A stretch of DNA of 64,000 bases from Shimia biformata (GTDB lineage: Bacteria; Pseudomonadota; Alphaproteobacteria; Rhodobacterales; Rhodobacteraceae), in the NCBI RefSeq assembly GCF_016888515.1, contig NZ_JAFEJK010000001.1, positions 372,001-436,000 of the forward strand. Direction: 5' to 3'. Shown in pieces: positions 27,356-37,414 of the stretch (the first letter of the stretch is position 1; each line of letters opens with the position of its first letter). A model generated the notes under the pieces. The model worked only from the letters and a program-made list of their open reading frames with translations. It was not told where the DNA came from and searched no databases. A program made the translations under genes and the position numbers.

Positions 27356-28879
27356 ATGCTGTGGTCGCTTGCAAAAATAGTTCTGTTTATCGCCGCCATC
27401 GCCGGTCTGACCCTGGGTGCAGGATATTTGATGGAAAGCGACGGCGGGGTGATGATCACCTTTGCCGGCGTGGAATACACGCTCAGCCCGCTGCAGACGG
27501 CGATTGGTCTGATCGTACTGGTCGCGGCCGTGTGGCTGTTCCTGAAGCTGTTGTCGCTGACCGTTGCAGTGCTGAAATTCCTCAATGGCGATGAGACCGC
27601 GATCAGCCGCTATTTCGACCGTAACCGCGAACAAAAAGGGTTTCAGGCCCTGAGCGAAGGCCTGATGGCTTTGGCGTCGGGCGAGGGTCGTGTCGCTATG
27701 GACAAGGCGCGCAAGGCCGAGAAGTTCCTGGGCAAGCCAGAGCTGACCAACCTGATCACTGCGCAGGCGGCCGAAATGTCAGGTGACACGCGCAAGGCTG
27801 AAGAAGTTTACAAACGGCTTCTCGCAGACGACACGACACGGTTCGTCGGCGTGCGCGGGCTGATGAAACAGAAGCTGGCCGAAGGCAAAACGGATGTGGC
27901 GTTGAAACTGGCGGAACGGGCTTTTGCTCTGAAACCACGTCACCAGGAAACACAGGATCTTCTTTTGAAGCTTCAGGCGGAAACCGGTGACTGGTCCGGG
28001 GCGCGTCAGACATTGTCGACCAAGCTGAAGACGGGCACTCTTCCACGAGACGTCTATCGCCGCCGCGACGCGGTGCTGGCGCTGTCCGAAGCGCAGGACG
28101 TGCTGGATGAAGACAAGTCGATCGAGGCCCGCGAAGCCGCGATCGAGGCCAATCGCCTGTCCCCCGATCTGATCCCGGCCGCGATCCTCGCGGCGCGCGG
28201 CTATATGGACAAGGGCAAGGCCCGCAACGCCGCCCGGATCCTGCGCAAGGCGTGGGACGCCCATCCCCATCCAGATCTTGCCGCCGCCTTCGCCGAGATC
28301 GCGCCGGATGAAAGTGCTGAAGCGCGGATCAAGCGGTTCGGCACACTGGTCAAGGCAACACCGGACCACCCCGAGACCCGGATGCTGATGGCCGAACTGA
28401 ACATCGCGGCCGAGAACTTCCCCGAGGCGCGTCGCGCTTTGGGTGACCTTTGGGACACCAATCCAACCCAACGCGCCCTGACGATCATGGCTGCGATTGA
28501 ACGTGGCGAAGGGGCGTCGGATGCGGTGGTCAAGGGCTGGTTGGCCAAGGCCCTGACCGCACCGCGTGGACCGCAATGGGTTTGTGACAACTGCCATAAC
28601 ATCCATTCCGAATGGCAACCGGTCTGCGACAATTGCAAAAGCTTCGACACTCTCAGCTGGACCGCTCCACCCGAGGGTGAGGTTCTCAGGAACGCAGGTG
28701 CTGGCATGCTGCCCCTGATCGTTGGCGCGCTGGAAGATCAAAGCGACGAGGTCGACGAGGCGGAAGACGTTACAGAGGAGGAGTCCGTGGACTCATCCCC
28801 CGTGATCCTGGATGCCGAGGTCGAAGAGAATGACGGCGACCACGAAGATCCCGGTGCCACGGCCCGTTTGACGCCATAG
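27356..28879 (+). CDS. hemY: HemY N-terminal domain / TPR membrane protein
   Basis: A 507-residue protein with two N-terminal membrane helices (about residues 5-25 and 41-65), a HemY_N region and tetratricopeptide-like repeats through about residue 390. The C-terminal part has a zinc-ribbon-like pair, CDNC and CDNC, spaced by 12 residues (about 403-422), resembling the rubredoxin-type module of LapB/YciM, then an acidic tail. Its linkage to hemD gave the family its name, but an enzymatic role in haem synthesis is not shown; a scaffold role in the membrane is more likely. Confidence 0.85.
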   Translation: MLWSLAKIVLFIAAIAGLTLGAGYLMESDGGVMITFAGVEYTLSPLQTAIGLIVLVAAVWLFLKLLSLTVAVLKFLNGDETAISRYFDRNREQKGFQALSEGLMALASGEGRVAMDKARKAEKFLGKPELTNLITAQAAEMSGDTRKAEEVYKRLLADDTTRFVGVRGLMKQKLAEGKTDVALKLAERAFALKPRHQETQDLLLKLQAETGDWSGARQTLSTKLKTGTLPRDVYRRRDAVLALSEAQDVLDEDKSIEAREAAIEANRLSPDLIPAAILAARGYMDKGKARNAARILRKAWDAHPHPDLAAAFAEIAPDESAEARIKRFGTLVKATPDHPETRMLMAELNIAAENFPEARRALGDLWDTNPTQRALTIMAAIERGEGASDAVVKGWLAKALTAPRGPQWVCDNCHNIHSEWQPVCDNCKSFDTLSWTAPPEGEVLRNAGAGMLPLIVGALEDQSDEVDEAEDVTEEESVDSSPVILDAEVEENDGDHEDPGATARLTP

Positions 28880-28936
28880 GCGGGGTCAAATTACCTCTTT
28901 CGCTGGACAAAAGGTGGTGATAAATCCCCGCCCAGT

Positions 28937-29012
28937 GCCGCTGTAGCTCAGCTGGTAGAGCAACGCATTCGTAATGCGTGGGTCGTAGGTTCGAGTCCTA
29001 TCAGCGGCACCA
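28937..29012 (+). tRNA. tRNA-Thr (CGT)
   Basis: A 76-base cloverleaf with encoded CCA. Acceptor GCCGCTG pairs with CAGCGGC; the D arm is AGCTCAGCTGGTAGAGC, the anticodon stem ACGCA/TGCGT encloses TTCGTAA (anticodon CGT), and the T arm reads GGTTCGAGTCC. The U36-A37 pair of positions makes it a likely target for t6A modification by the TsaD/TsaE system encoded nearby. Confidence 0.97.
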
Positions 29013-29036
29013 TCCTTCCAACACCCCGAAGATCCG

Positions 29037-29363
29037 TCAGTCAATCGTATAGGACGGGGACAGGGCGGCGGTGCGGTGCAGGGTCTTGAACTCGGACGGG
29101 GTCATATATCCGTCAGACACGTCGACACTGGCCGGAATGGGGGCACCTTCCTTGCCGCGCAGCGTTACGAAATTGCGGCGGCTGTCATAGTAGAAGCATA
29201 GATTCTGAAAGCAGTTTTTGCCGTGTACCAGCGCGATTTCCGGGCCCGACGCGCCCGGGCGGGTCGGATTATCCGGGACGGGTTCGCAGGCGGTCAGAAC
29301 CAGCCCGGCCAGCAAAACCAGTGACGGGGCTTGAATGCGGCGTCGGAAAAGAGCGGTCGGCAT
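29037..29363 (-). CDS. Small putative lipoprotein, tandem copy 1
   Basis: A 108-residue protein with a signal sequence and lipobox LTAC (Cys26), followed by a compact domain of about 80 residues with two further cysteines (KNCFQNLCFYYDSRR). It is clearly paralogous to the next gene: KEGAP, DGYMTPSEF and TLH-TAAL are shared in order. No known family recognised. Probably anchored to the outer membrane facing the periplasm. Lies directly after tRNA-Thr on the opposite strand. Confidence 0.7.
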   Translation of the reverse strand: MPTALFRRRIQAPSLVLLAGLVLTACEPVPDNPTRPGASGPEIALVHGKNCFQNLCFYYDSRRNFVTLRGKEGAPIPASVDVSDGYMTPSEFKTLHRTAALSPSYTID

Positions 29364-29403
29364 AGGGCACCTGTTCCAAAATAGGTAGCAACCGGAATTC
29401 GGA

Positions 29404-29733
29404 TCAGTCGCGTGTGATGGTTGGCGCCAGAGCCGCTGTTTGGTGCAGGGTCCTGAATTCCGACGGCGTCATATAGCCATCCGAAATATCCACCCGGCCC
29501 GGCACTGGCGCGCCTTCCTTGCCGGGGATCGACACCCGATTGCGGCGGCTGTCGTAGTAGAAACACAGGTTCTGATAGCAGTTCTTGCCGGGAACCAGCG
29601 CAATCTCGGCCCCGGCACTGCCCTCGCGGGTGGGGTTGTCGGGGATCGGCGCACAGGCGGTCAACGCCAGCGCGGTGCCAAGCATCATGGCGGCGGGTCG
29701 ATATGGGCGTCGGTTAAGAATGGCGTTTTGCAT
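29404..29733 (-). CDS. Small putative lipoprotein, tandem copy 2
   Basis: A 109-residue paralogue of the gene 40 bp downstream, roughly 70 percent identical in the mature part by eye. Lipobox LTAC with Cys27; conserved block PGKNCYQNLCFYYDSRRN and the C-terminal DGYMTPSEFRTLHQTAAL. Both copies keep signal, lipobox and cysteine pair, so both look functional. Function unknown. Confidence 0.7.
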   Translation of the reverse strand: MQNAILNRRPYRPAAMMLGTALALTACAPIPDNPTREGSAGAEIALVPGKNCYQNLCFYYDSRRNRVSIPGKEGAPVPGRVDISDGYMTPSEFRTLHQTAALAPTITRD

Positions 29734-29811
29734 GGGTCACCTTTTTGAAATCGTCGCTCTGAATTTAGGACGCCGATGCACGAATGACAGATGCGTGGCA
29801 AAAAACCGCCG

Positions 29812-30711
29812 CTAGGGGGTCTGTCCAAGGCCAGCCCCAGCCAGTGTATCGGCAAGATCAGTCAGCTGCGCGGCCAGCGGGCTGGCCTTGCGCCAGACCA
29901 CGCCAACGGTGCGCGTGGGCTGACTTCCGGAAAAGGACGACACCGCAACTCTTGCCGAGCGTGTCTCAACCCGTCGCGCCATTTCCGGGATAAGCGTCAC
30001 GCCAATCCCCGCGCCCACCATCTGGACCAAGGTCGACAGCGAAGTGGCATCCAATGACTCGCGCGGTTCGGACGGGCGGATCGCACAGAATGACAACGCC
30101 TGGTCACGGAAACAGTGGCCTTCCTCCAACAGCAGCAACTTCATCTCGCGTAAGCCTTCCGCATCAGGGGCCGGGGCTTCGGCGTCCGCCTCGGGGCGCA
30201 CGAGCAGGAAGTTCTCTTCGAACAGCGGGCGTTCTTCGAGCCAGGGTTCGGACAGGGGCAGGGCGACGATGGCCAGATCCAGCTTGCCATCCGCCAGTTC
30301 CTGAACAAGCCGATCAGTCAGGGTTTCGCGCACGTGGACATCCAGGTCCGGTGCGCTGTTGGTCAACGCCGTGACGATGCGCGGCAGAAGATAGGGCGCG
30401 ATGGTTGGGATGATGCCCAGTCGCAACCGCCCGGTCAGCCGCCCCTTCGCGATCCGGGCAAGGTCGGCCATTTCGTCGGCCGATTTCAGCAACTCGCGGG
30501 CGCGGGCGACAAAACGTTCGCCAAGCGCCGTAAGCGTCACCTGCCGGGCGCTGCGTTCGAACAAGGCGGCGCCCAGGGATTCTTCCAGTTCCTTGATTTG
30601 CATCGACAGGGCGGGCTGCGAAATGGCGCAGGCCTCGGCCGCGCGCCCGAAATGCCCGATCCGCGCTAGCGCATCGACATAGCGCAATTGTTTCAGGGTA
30701 AAATGGATCAT
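29812..30711 (-). CDS. oxyR: Hydrogen peroxide-sensing LysR-type regulator OxyR
   Basis: A 299-residue LysR regulator: N-terminal winged helix-turn-helix (FGRAAEACAISQPALSMQIKELE) and a C-terminal sensor domain with the redox cysteines Cys200 and Cys209 (CFRDQALSFC), the same spacing as in E. coli OxyR. This makes it a peroxide sensor, not just a LysR homologue. It is divergent from katG, its expected target, and the shared 128-bp region contains a perfect dyad (30727-30746). Confidence 0.95.
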   Translation of the reverse strand: MIHFTLKQLRYVDALARIGHFGRAAEACAISQPALSMQIKELEESLGAALFERSARQVTLTALGERFVARARELLKSADEMADLARIAKGRLTGRLRLGIIPTIAPYLLPRIVTALTNSAPDLDVHVRETLTDRLVQELADGKLDLAIVALPLSEPWLEERPLFEENFLLVRPEADAEAPAPDAEGLREMKLLLLEEGHCFRDQALSFCAIRPSEPRESLDATSLSTLVQMVGAGIGVTLIPEMARRVETRSARVAVSSFSGSQPTRTVGVVWRKASPLAAQLTDLADTLAGAGLGQTP

Positions 30712-30726
30712 AAGCCCTGATTATCG

Positions 30727-30746
30727 TTTGCATCAGAAAATGCAAA
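30727..30746. promoter_or_regulatory. Dyad in the oxyR-katG promoter region, candidate OxyR operator
   Basis: Perfect inverted repeat TTTGCAT - 6 bases - ATGCAAA, a LysR-type symmetrical site, in an AT-rich stretch between the divergent starts. It does not copy the E. coli OxyR consensus, so assignment to OxyR rests on location and symmetry. Confidence 0.5.
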
Positions 30747-30776
30747 TTCAAATTATTCTAAATCGGCTTATCTTGA

Positions 30777-33041
<2,265 letters not shown>

Positions 33042-33062
33042 TTGCATGAGGGAAAATGATGG

Positions 33063-33097
33063 AACGGCCCGGACTTTCCGGGCCGTTTTCTTTTTTG
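33063..33097 (+). terminator. Terminator of katG
   Basis: A perfect 11-bp stem (AACGGCCCGGA / TCCGGGCCGTT) with a three-base loop, then TTC and six T, 22 bases after the katG stop. Confidence 0.92.
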
Positions 33098-33201
33098 GGC
33101 GTCTGCCCCCGGGTTCCGCCATGGCGTGACATTGTCGATTTTCCGTGATCCGTCAGGCATTTGGTTGATAGGTTGGCCATACCCCAACCGGAGCTGCCGC
33201 C

Positions 33202-34251
33202 GTGACTGACATTCTGACCAACCCTTTCCGGGGTGCCGGGCTGCCTGACCTGACCCATTCGCCCCGAAATGATGCAAGCGCGGTGTCGCGGCTTCTGGAG
33301 CTGTGTCCTGCTCACCGACCGACCCCGTTGACCGATGCGTCGGAACTTGCGGCAGATCTAGGTGTCGCCGAGTTGTGGATTAAGGACGAGCGCGGCCGTA
33401 TGGGGCTGGGATCTTTCAAGGCGCTGGGCGCGGCATTTGCCATCGCGCGGGATGCGGCCAAGGTGATGCAGGGGCAGGACTGGGCAACTGCATTGTCCGG
33501 CCGCACCTATGTTACTGCCAGTGCCGGAAACCACGGCCTGTCGGTTGCCGCTGGCGCTGGTGTGTTCGGGGCGCGTGCAATCATCTACCTCTCCGAGGCC
33601 GTCCCCGAGGCGTTTGCAGACCGCCTGCGCACCAAAGGAGCAGAGGTTATCCGCGACGGTGCCACCTATGAGGACAGCATGGCTGCTGCTGAAAAGGGTG
33701 CGAAGGCGGCTGGTTTCACTCTTTTGTCCGACAGTTCATGGCCCGACTACACCGAGATGCCGATGGCGGTGATGGAGGGCTATTTGCAAATGGCGGCAGA
33801 GGTCGCCGACCAGATCGAAAAGCCGCCTACACACATATTTCTGCAAGCAGGTGTTGGCGGGTTGGCCGGTGCGGTGGCTGCCTTTGCGCGCGCCACATGG
33901 GGAGATATGCCGCAGATCATCGTTGTCGAACCCGAGGTGGCACCCGCGCTGATCGAAAGCATCCGAGCGGGCCGTGTTGTGGATACCAATGGCCCGGTTT
34001 CCGCCATGGGGCGGCTTGATTGCAAGACGCCTTCGATGATTGCGCTGGGGGGGCTGGCGCGCGATGCCGATACCTTTGTCACCATATCCGAGACCGAGGC
34101 TGAGGTGGCGGCTGACCTTCTGGCGCGGCATTGTTTCGACACCACCCCGTCGGGCTGTGCAGGATTTGCCGCATTGTTGGCGGGACGTCCGAATCCCGGC
34201 GAGGGAGCCCGCGTTCTGGTGATCCTCAGCGAGGGGCCAGAAGATGCCTGA
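33202..34251 (+). CDS. Diaminopropionate ammonia-lyase-like PLP enzyme
   Basis: A 349-residue fold-type II pyridoxal-phosphate enzyme. The PLP lysine is Lys73 in GLGSFKALGAAFA; the phosphate/substrate loop is SAGNHGLSVA; SDSSWPDYTEMPMAVMEGYLQM and PTHIFLQAGVGGLAGAV follow the diaminopropionate ammonia-lyase pattern more closely than threonine dehydratase. Such lyases release ammonia from 2,3-diaminopropionate to give pyruvate. It starts the three-gene operon with an M24 peptidase and an Asp/Glu racemase-like protein, overlapping the former by 8 bp. Exact substrate uncertain. Confidence 0.8.
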   Translation: MTDILTNPFRGAGLPDLTHSPRNDASAVSRLLELCPAHRPTPLTDASELAADLGVAELWIKDERGRMGLGSFKALGAAFAIARDAAKVMQGQDWATALSGRTYVTASAGNHGLSVAAGAGVFGARAIIYLSEAVPEAFADRLRTKGAEVIRDGATYEDSMAAAEKGAKAAGFTLLSDSSWPDYTEMPMAVMEGYLQMAAEVADQIEKPPTHIFLQAGVGGLAGAVAAFARATWGDMPQIIVVEPEVAPALIESIRAGRVVDTNGPVSAMGRLDCKTPSMIALGGLARDADTFVTISETEAEVAADLLARHCFDTTPSGCAGFAALLAGRPNPGEGARVLVILSEGPEDA

Positions 34252-35410
34252 GCAGTCTCTGATCTTTCCGGCGGATGAGTTCCGCAACCGGCTCAGAAGG
34301 TTTCAATCCGTTATGGCGACACAGGGCGTCGCAGCGTTGTTGCTGACCGGCGCTGCGGACATCTTCTATGTCACAGGATTCCTGACGCGGTTCTGGGAAA
34401 GCCCGGCGCGGCCATGGTTCGTGATCGTGCCTGCCAGCGGCCAGCCCGTCGCCGTGATCCCGTCGATCGGGGCCGAGTTGATGGGGCGCACATGGATCAC
34501 CGATATCCGCACATGGGACGCGCCGGACCCCGAGGATGATGGTGTCAGACTGTTGACTGACACGTTGCGCGACCTTGCGGGCGACGACGGGGCGATTGGC
34601 CTTCCGATGGGTCTGGAGACCCATCTGCGCATGCCGCTGGGCGATTTTTCCGAACTGACACGCCGTCTGGGTGTGGCCCGGTTCGTGGATGCCACCGACA
34701 TCGTCCATCGTGTGCGCGAGGTCAAATCCGAGGCCGAGATCGACCGCATCCGCACAATCTGCGCTATAGCCGACCGCGCCTTTGCCCGCGTGCCAGAGAT
34801 CGCTGCGCCAGAAGAACCGCTGAACCGGGTTTTCCGCGAATTCCAGATGCTTCTGCTGCAGGAGGGTGCGGATTGGGTGTCTTACCTGGCAGGGGCGGCG
34901 GGGCCCGGGGGGTATGGCGACGTGATCTCACCCGCCGATGGGCGGCCATTGCAGGCCGGGGACGTGCTGATGCTGGATACTGGCGCGGTGCGCGACGGGT
35001 ATTTTTGCGATTTCGACCGCAATTTCGCGATAGGACCGGCGAATGATGCTGCCAAGCGTGCGCATGCCGCGCTGTTTGCAGCCACTGAAACTGCGTTGGC
35101 GCAGCTGCGGCCGGGGATGCTGGCCAGTGATCTTCATCGCATCCTGACGGGTGCAATCCGGGCACAGGGCGCAACGCCGGGCGGGGGCCGGCTGGGGCAT
35201 GGGCTGGGGGTGACGTTGACGGAATGGCCCTCGGTCACGGCGAAGGATCACACGGTCTTGCGGGAGGGCATGGTGCTGACGTTGGAACCCGGTGTGGTGA
35301 TTACGCCGGGGCGGTTCATGGTGCATGAGGAAAACATTGTTCTGCGAGAAGATGGGCCCGAGCTTTTGTCGGCCCGTACCCCGCCTGACCTGCCGGTGAT
35401 CCCGGTATGA
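34244..35410 (+). CDS. M24 family metallopeptidase (Xaa-Pro dipeptidase/creatinase-like)
   Basis: A 388-residue protein with a creatinase N-terminal domain and a C-terminal pita-bread domain. All five dinuclear metal ligands are seen: Asp245, Asp256, His319, Glu348, Glu362 (DTGA, CDFD, GHGLG, TLEPG, HEENI). The family includes prolidases but also hydrolases of small amide or ring compounds such as creatine and ectoine (EutD/DoeA). Sitting between a PLP lyase and an EutA-like protein, a role as hydrolase of a small N-containing solute is more likely than general peptide cleavage. Overlaps both neighbours (8 and 4 bp). Confidence 0.85.
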   Translation: MPEQSLIFPADEFRNRLRRFQSVMATQGVAALLLTGAADIFYVTGFLTRFWESPARPWFVIVPASGQPVAVIPSIGAELMGRTWITDIRTWDAPDPEDDGVRLLTDTLRDLAGDDGAIGLPMGLETHLRMPLGDFSELTRRLGVARFVDATDIVHRVREVKSEAEIDRIRTICAIADRAFARVPEIAAPEEPLNRVFREFQMLLLQEGADWVSYLAGAAGPGGYGDVISPADGRPLQAGDVLMLDTGAVRDGYFCDFDRNFAIGPANDAAKRAHAALFAATETALAQLRPGMLASDLHRILTGAIRAQGATPGGGRLGHGLGVTLTEWPSVTAKDHTVLREGMVLTLEPGVVITPGRFMVHEENIVLREDGPELLSARTPPDLPVIPV

Positions 35411-36150
35411 CCGGCCTTCCCTATCGACTGACCACTTCCATAGGCAGCACCGCCACGCTGGGATTGATCGTGTTGCAGGCGGATGAGACGATCGAACAGG
35501 ACTTCCGCCAGATCTTTCGCAGCCCGGATATCGCCCTGCATGTCAGCCGTATTCCTTCGGGTGCAGAACTGACGCCCGACACAATCGCCCAGATGGAGGT
35601 CGACCTGCCCACCGCGGCATCTCTGTTTCCCGCAGCGGCGCAGTTCGATGCGATTGGCTATGCCTGCACCTCGGGGACCACGCTGATCGGGGCTGACCGG
35701 GTTGCACAACTTGTGGCGGATCGGGTCGCAGCGGCGATGGTCACCAATCCGTTGACCGCGGCAATCGCCGCTTTTCGGGCGTTGCAGGTGCAGCGTATCG
35801 GTATCGTTTCGCCCTATGTCGCCACGGTCGCGGGGCCAGTGCGCGATGCGTTTCTGTCCGCAGGGTTCGTTGTGTCGCATACGTTGTCCTTCGGAGAACG
35901 GATCGAGGCCAGGGTAGCCCGGATCGACCCAGCTTCGATCCGTCAGGCTGCGCATGAAATCGGGCGGCACAGGGATGTCGATGCGGTATTCCTGTCCTGC
36001 ACCAACCTGCGCACGCTGGGCATCATCGACAACCTGGAACAGACGTTGGGAAAGCCAGTTGTCAGCAGCAATCAAGCGCTGGCATGGCACATGGCTGGGG
36101 CCGGGCGGGATCGCACCGGGATCAAGGGGCCGGGGATGTTGTTTCGGTGA
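35407..36150 (+). CDS. Asp/Glu racemase or maleate isomerase-like protein (EutA-like)
   Basis: A 247-residue member of the Asp/Glu/hydantoin racemase superfamily. The two active-site cysteines are present: Cys87 (IGYACTSGT) and Cys198 (FLSCTNLRT). It resembles maleate cis-trans isomerase, arylmalonate decarboxylase and EutA of (hydroxy)ectoine use. The start overlaps the M24 stop (ATGA), so all three proteins of the operon are translationally coupled. It may epimerise or isomerise the substrate for the other two enzymes. Confidence 0.8.
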   Translation: MTGLPYRLTTSIGSTATLGLIVLQADETIEQDFRQIFRSPDIALHVSRIPSGAELTPDTIAQMEVDLPTAASLFPAAAQFDAIGYACTSGTTLIGADRVAQLVADRVAAAMVTNPLTAAIAAFRALQVQRIGIVSPYVATVAGPVRDAFLSAGFVVSHTLSFGERIEARVARIDPASIRQAAHEIGRHRDVDAVFLSCTNLRTLGIIDNLEQTLGKPVVSSNQALAWHMAGAGRDRTGIKGPGMLFR

Positions 36151-36176
36151 GTCCGGTCATGTGATCGGATGCCCTG

Positions 36177-37394
36177 TCACACCGCCAGAGGGCGCGGGTT
36201 GGCGACATTTCCGGCCGCGTTCTTGGGCATACGCGCCGCGCCAAAACGCGGCTTTGCAGGACACAGTTCAGGGACCAGGACGCGACAGGCGGGAATCTGA
36301 AACGCCGGTCTGGTCAGGTCGACAAACAACGGGGTCAGCCCCGATAGTGACAGTCTTTCAATCAGCTTGGTCAGCGCGGTTTCGGACACTGGGTCAGGCT
36401 GCGGTGGCAAAGTGGGTTCCGACCCCGACACCGGCGGCATGTCGCGGGCACTGACATGAGCGATCCAGTCCAATGTCAGCGGTTCGCCGGCCCGTTCACG
36501 CTGAGCGATCCCAAGTTCTGTTTGCAGCATCTCGACACAAGCGCAAAGGGCGGCGTCGCGTGGGTTGAAACGACTGGCGGCGCCCAGTGCAACCCGCCCG
36601 CCGTCCCGTCCCCACGACAGAGCGACAACCGTATGCGGTCCAAACTCGGATCCAAGCCACAGACACCGAGTGCGCCGAGGACGGTCTGACAGGTATTTGC
36701 GCAAGTCCACGTGGTCGGCGATGATCGTGTCAGGCAAGGGCGCGGCGGGAACATGTCCGTGCCACCACCGCGCCGTCGCATCCCGTTCGATGACCTCACA
36801 CAAGGCATGCAACCTAGCTTGGGCCATGTTTGGCGCCGAGGCGCAACCGGATGTGTCTGCACGGGCCAAGGCAGTGTCTGGGTGGTCCTCCCACCGCCCG
36901 ACAAAGACGACATCCGCCGGAACCCAGATCGCGTCGCCCGTCACGGCATGCGATCCGGCAACCCAGTCCACCGGGCGGTCCTGCGCGACAGGGGGTGGAA
37001 ACCAATCGACCTGACCAAAAAGCGAATTGTTCCAGCGATCACGATGCGCAACCTGTTCCACGGACAGGGCTGACAACTGTGACGGGTCCAGCGCGTTTCG
37101 TCCGATTTCATTCGGGCGGGCGGAGACCAGTGGTTCGTTGCCCCAGGCACAGGCGCTGGCAAGTTCCACCGCTTCGCCAAGCGCGCTGACACGGCATTGA
37201 TCCCAGCCAAGCCCGCGCCCCGCCGCCGCGCGCCCGGTTTCGGGCAGGGCCGTGCGCGGAAAATCGGGCCAGGTCGCAAGGGCCCGCTCGTTTGGCAGGC
37301 AAAAGCAGAACCGCGCTGGACCAACCGCGCTGTCGTCGGGCGGCGATACGAAATCAAAGCATCGCGAAATCCTGTCGGCAGCGTCGCGTGTCAA
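36177..37394 (-). CDS. YcaO-family ATP-dependent cyclodehydratase-like protein
   Basis: A 405-residue protein with the YcaO domain. Landmarks: GRGLGWDQCRVSALGEAVELASA with the ATP/Mg glutamates Glu74 and Glu77; TSGCASAPNMAQARLHALCE (181-200) and VIERDA with Glu200 and Glu203; and the C-terminal FVDLTRPAFQIPACRVLVPE. YcaO enzymes use ATP to form azolines, thioamides or amidines on peptide backbones, or modify ribosomal targets. Here the gene is alone: no TfuA, E1/ocin-ThiF, dehydrogenase or precursor peptide was found nearby. The start is a TTG (no better one upstream). The C-terminus lacks the PxPxP end of azoline-forming members. Convergent with the racemase operon and divergent from the cyclase gene. 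Confidence 0.88.
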   Translation of the reverse strand: MTRDAADRISRCFDFVSPPDDSAVGPARFCFCLPNERALATWPDFPRTALPETGRAAAGRGLGWDQCRVSALGEAVELASACAWGNEPLVSARPNEIGRNALDPSQLSALSVEQVAHRDRWNNSLFGQVDWFPPPVAQDRPVDWVAGSHAVTGDAIWVPADVVFVGRWEDHPDTALARADTSGCASAPNMAQARLHALCEVIERDATARWWHGHVPAAPLPDTIIADHVDLRKYLSDRPRRTRCLWLGSEFGPHTVVALSWGRDGGRVALGAASRFNPRDAALCACVEMLQTELGIAQRERAGEPLTLDWIAHVSARDMPPVSGSEPTLPPQPDPVSETALTKLIERLSLSGLTPLFVDLTRPAFQIPACRVLVPELCPAKPRFGAARMPKNAAGNVANPRPLAV

Positions 37395-37414
37395 TAAACC
37401 GGTCCCGTGTTAGA

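Noticed and set aside
34244-35410. M24 peptidase as the leader peptidase of a YcaO-made peptide
   Set aside because: It is on the opposite strand and coupled to two amino-acid enzymes; no precursor peptide was seen.
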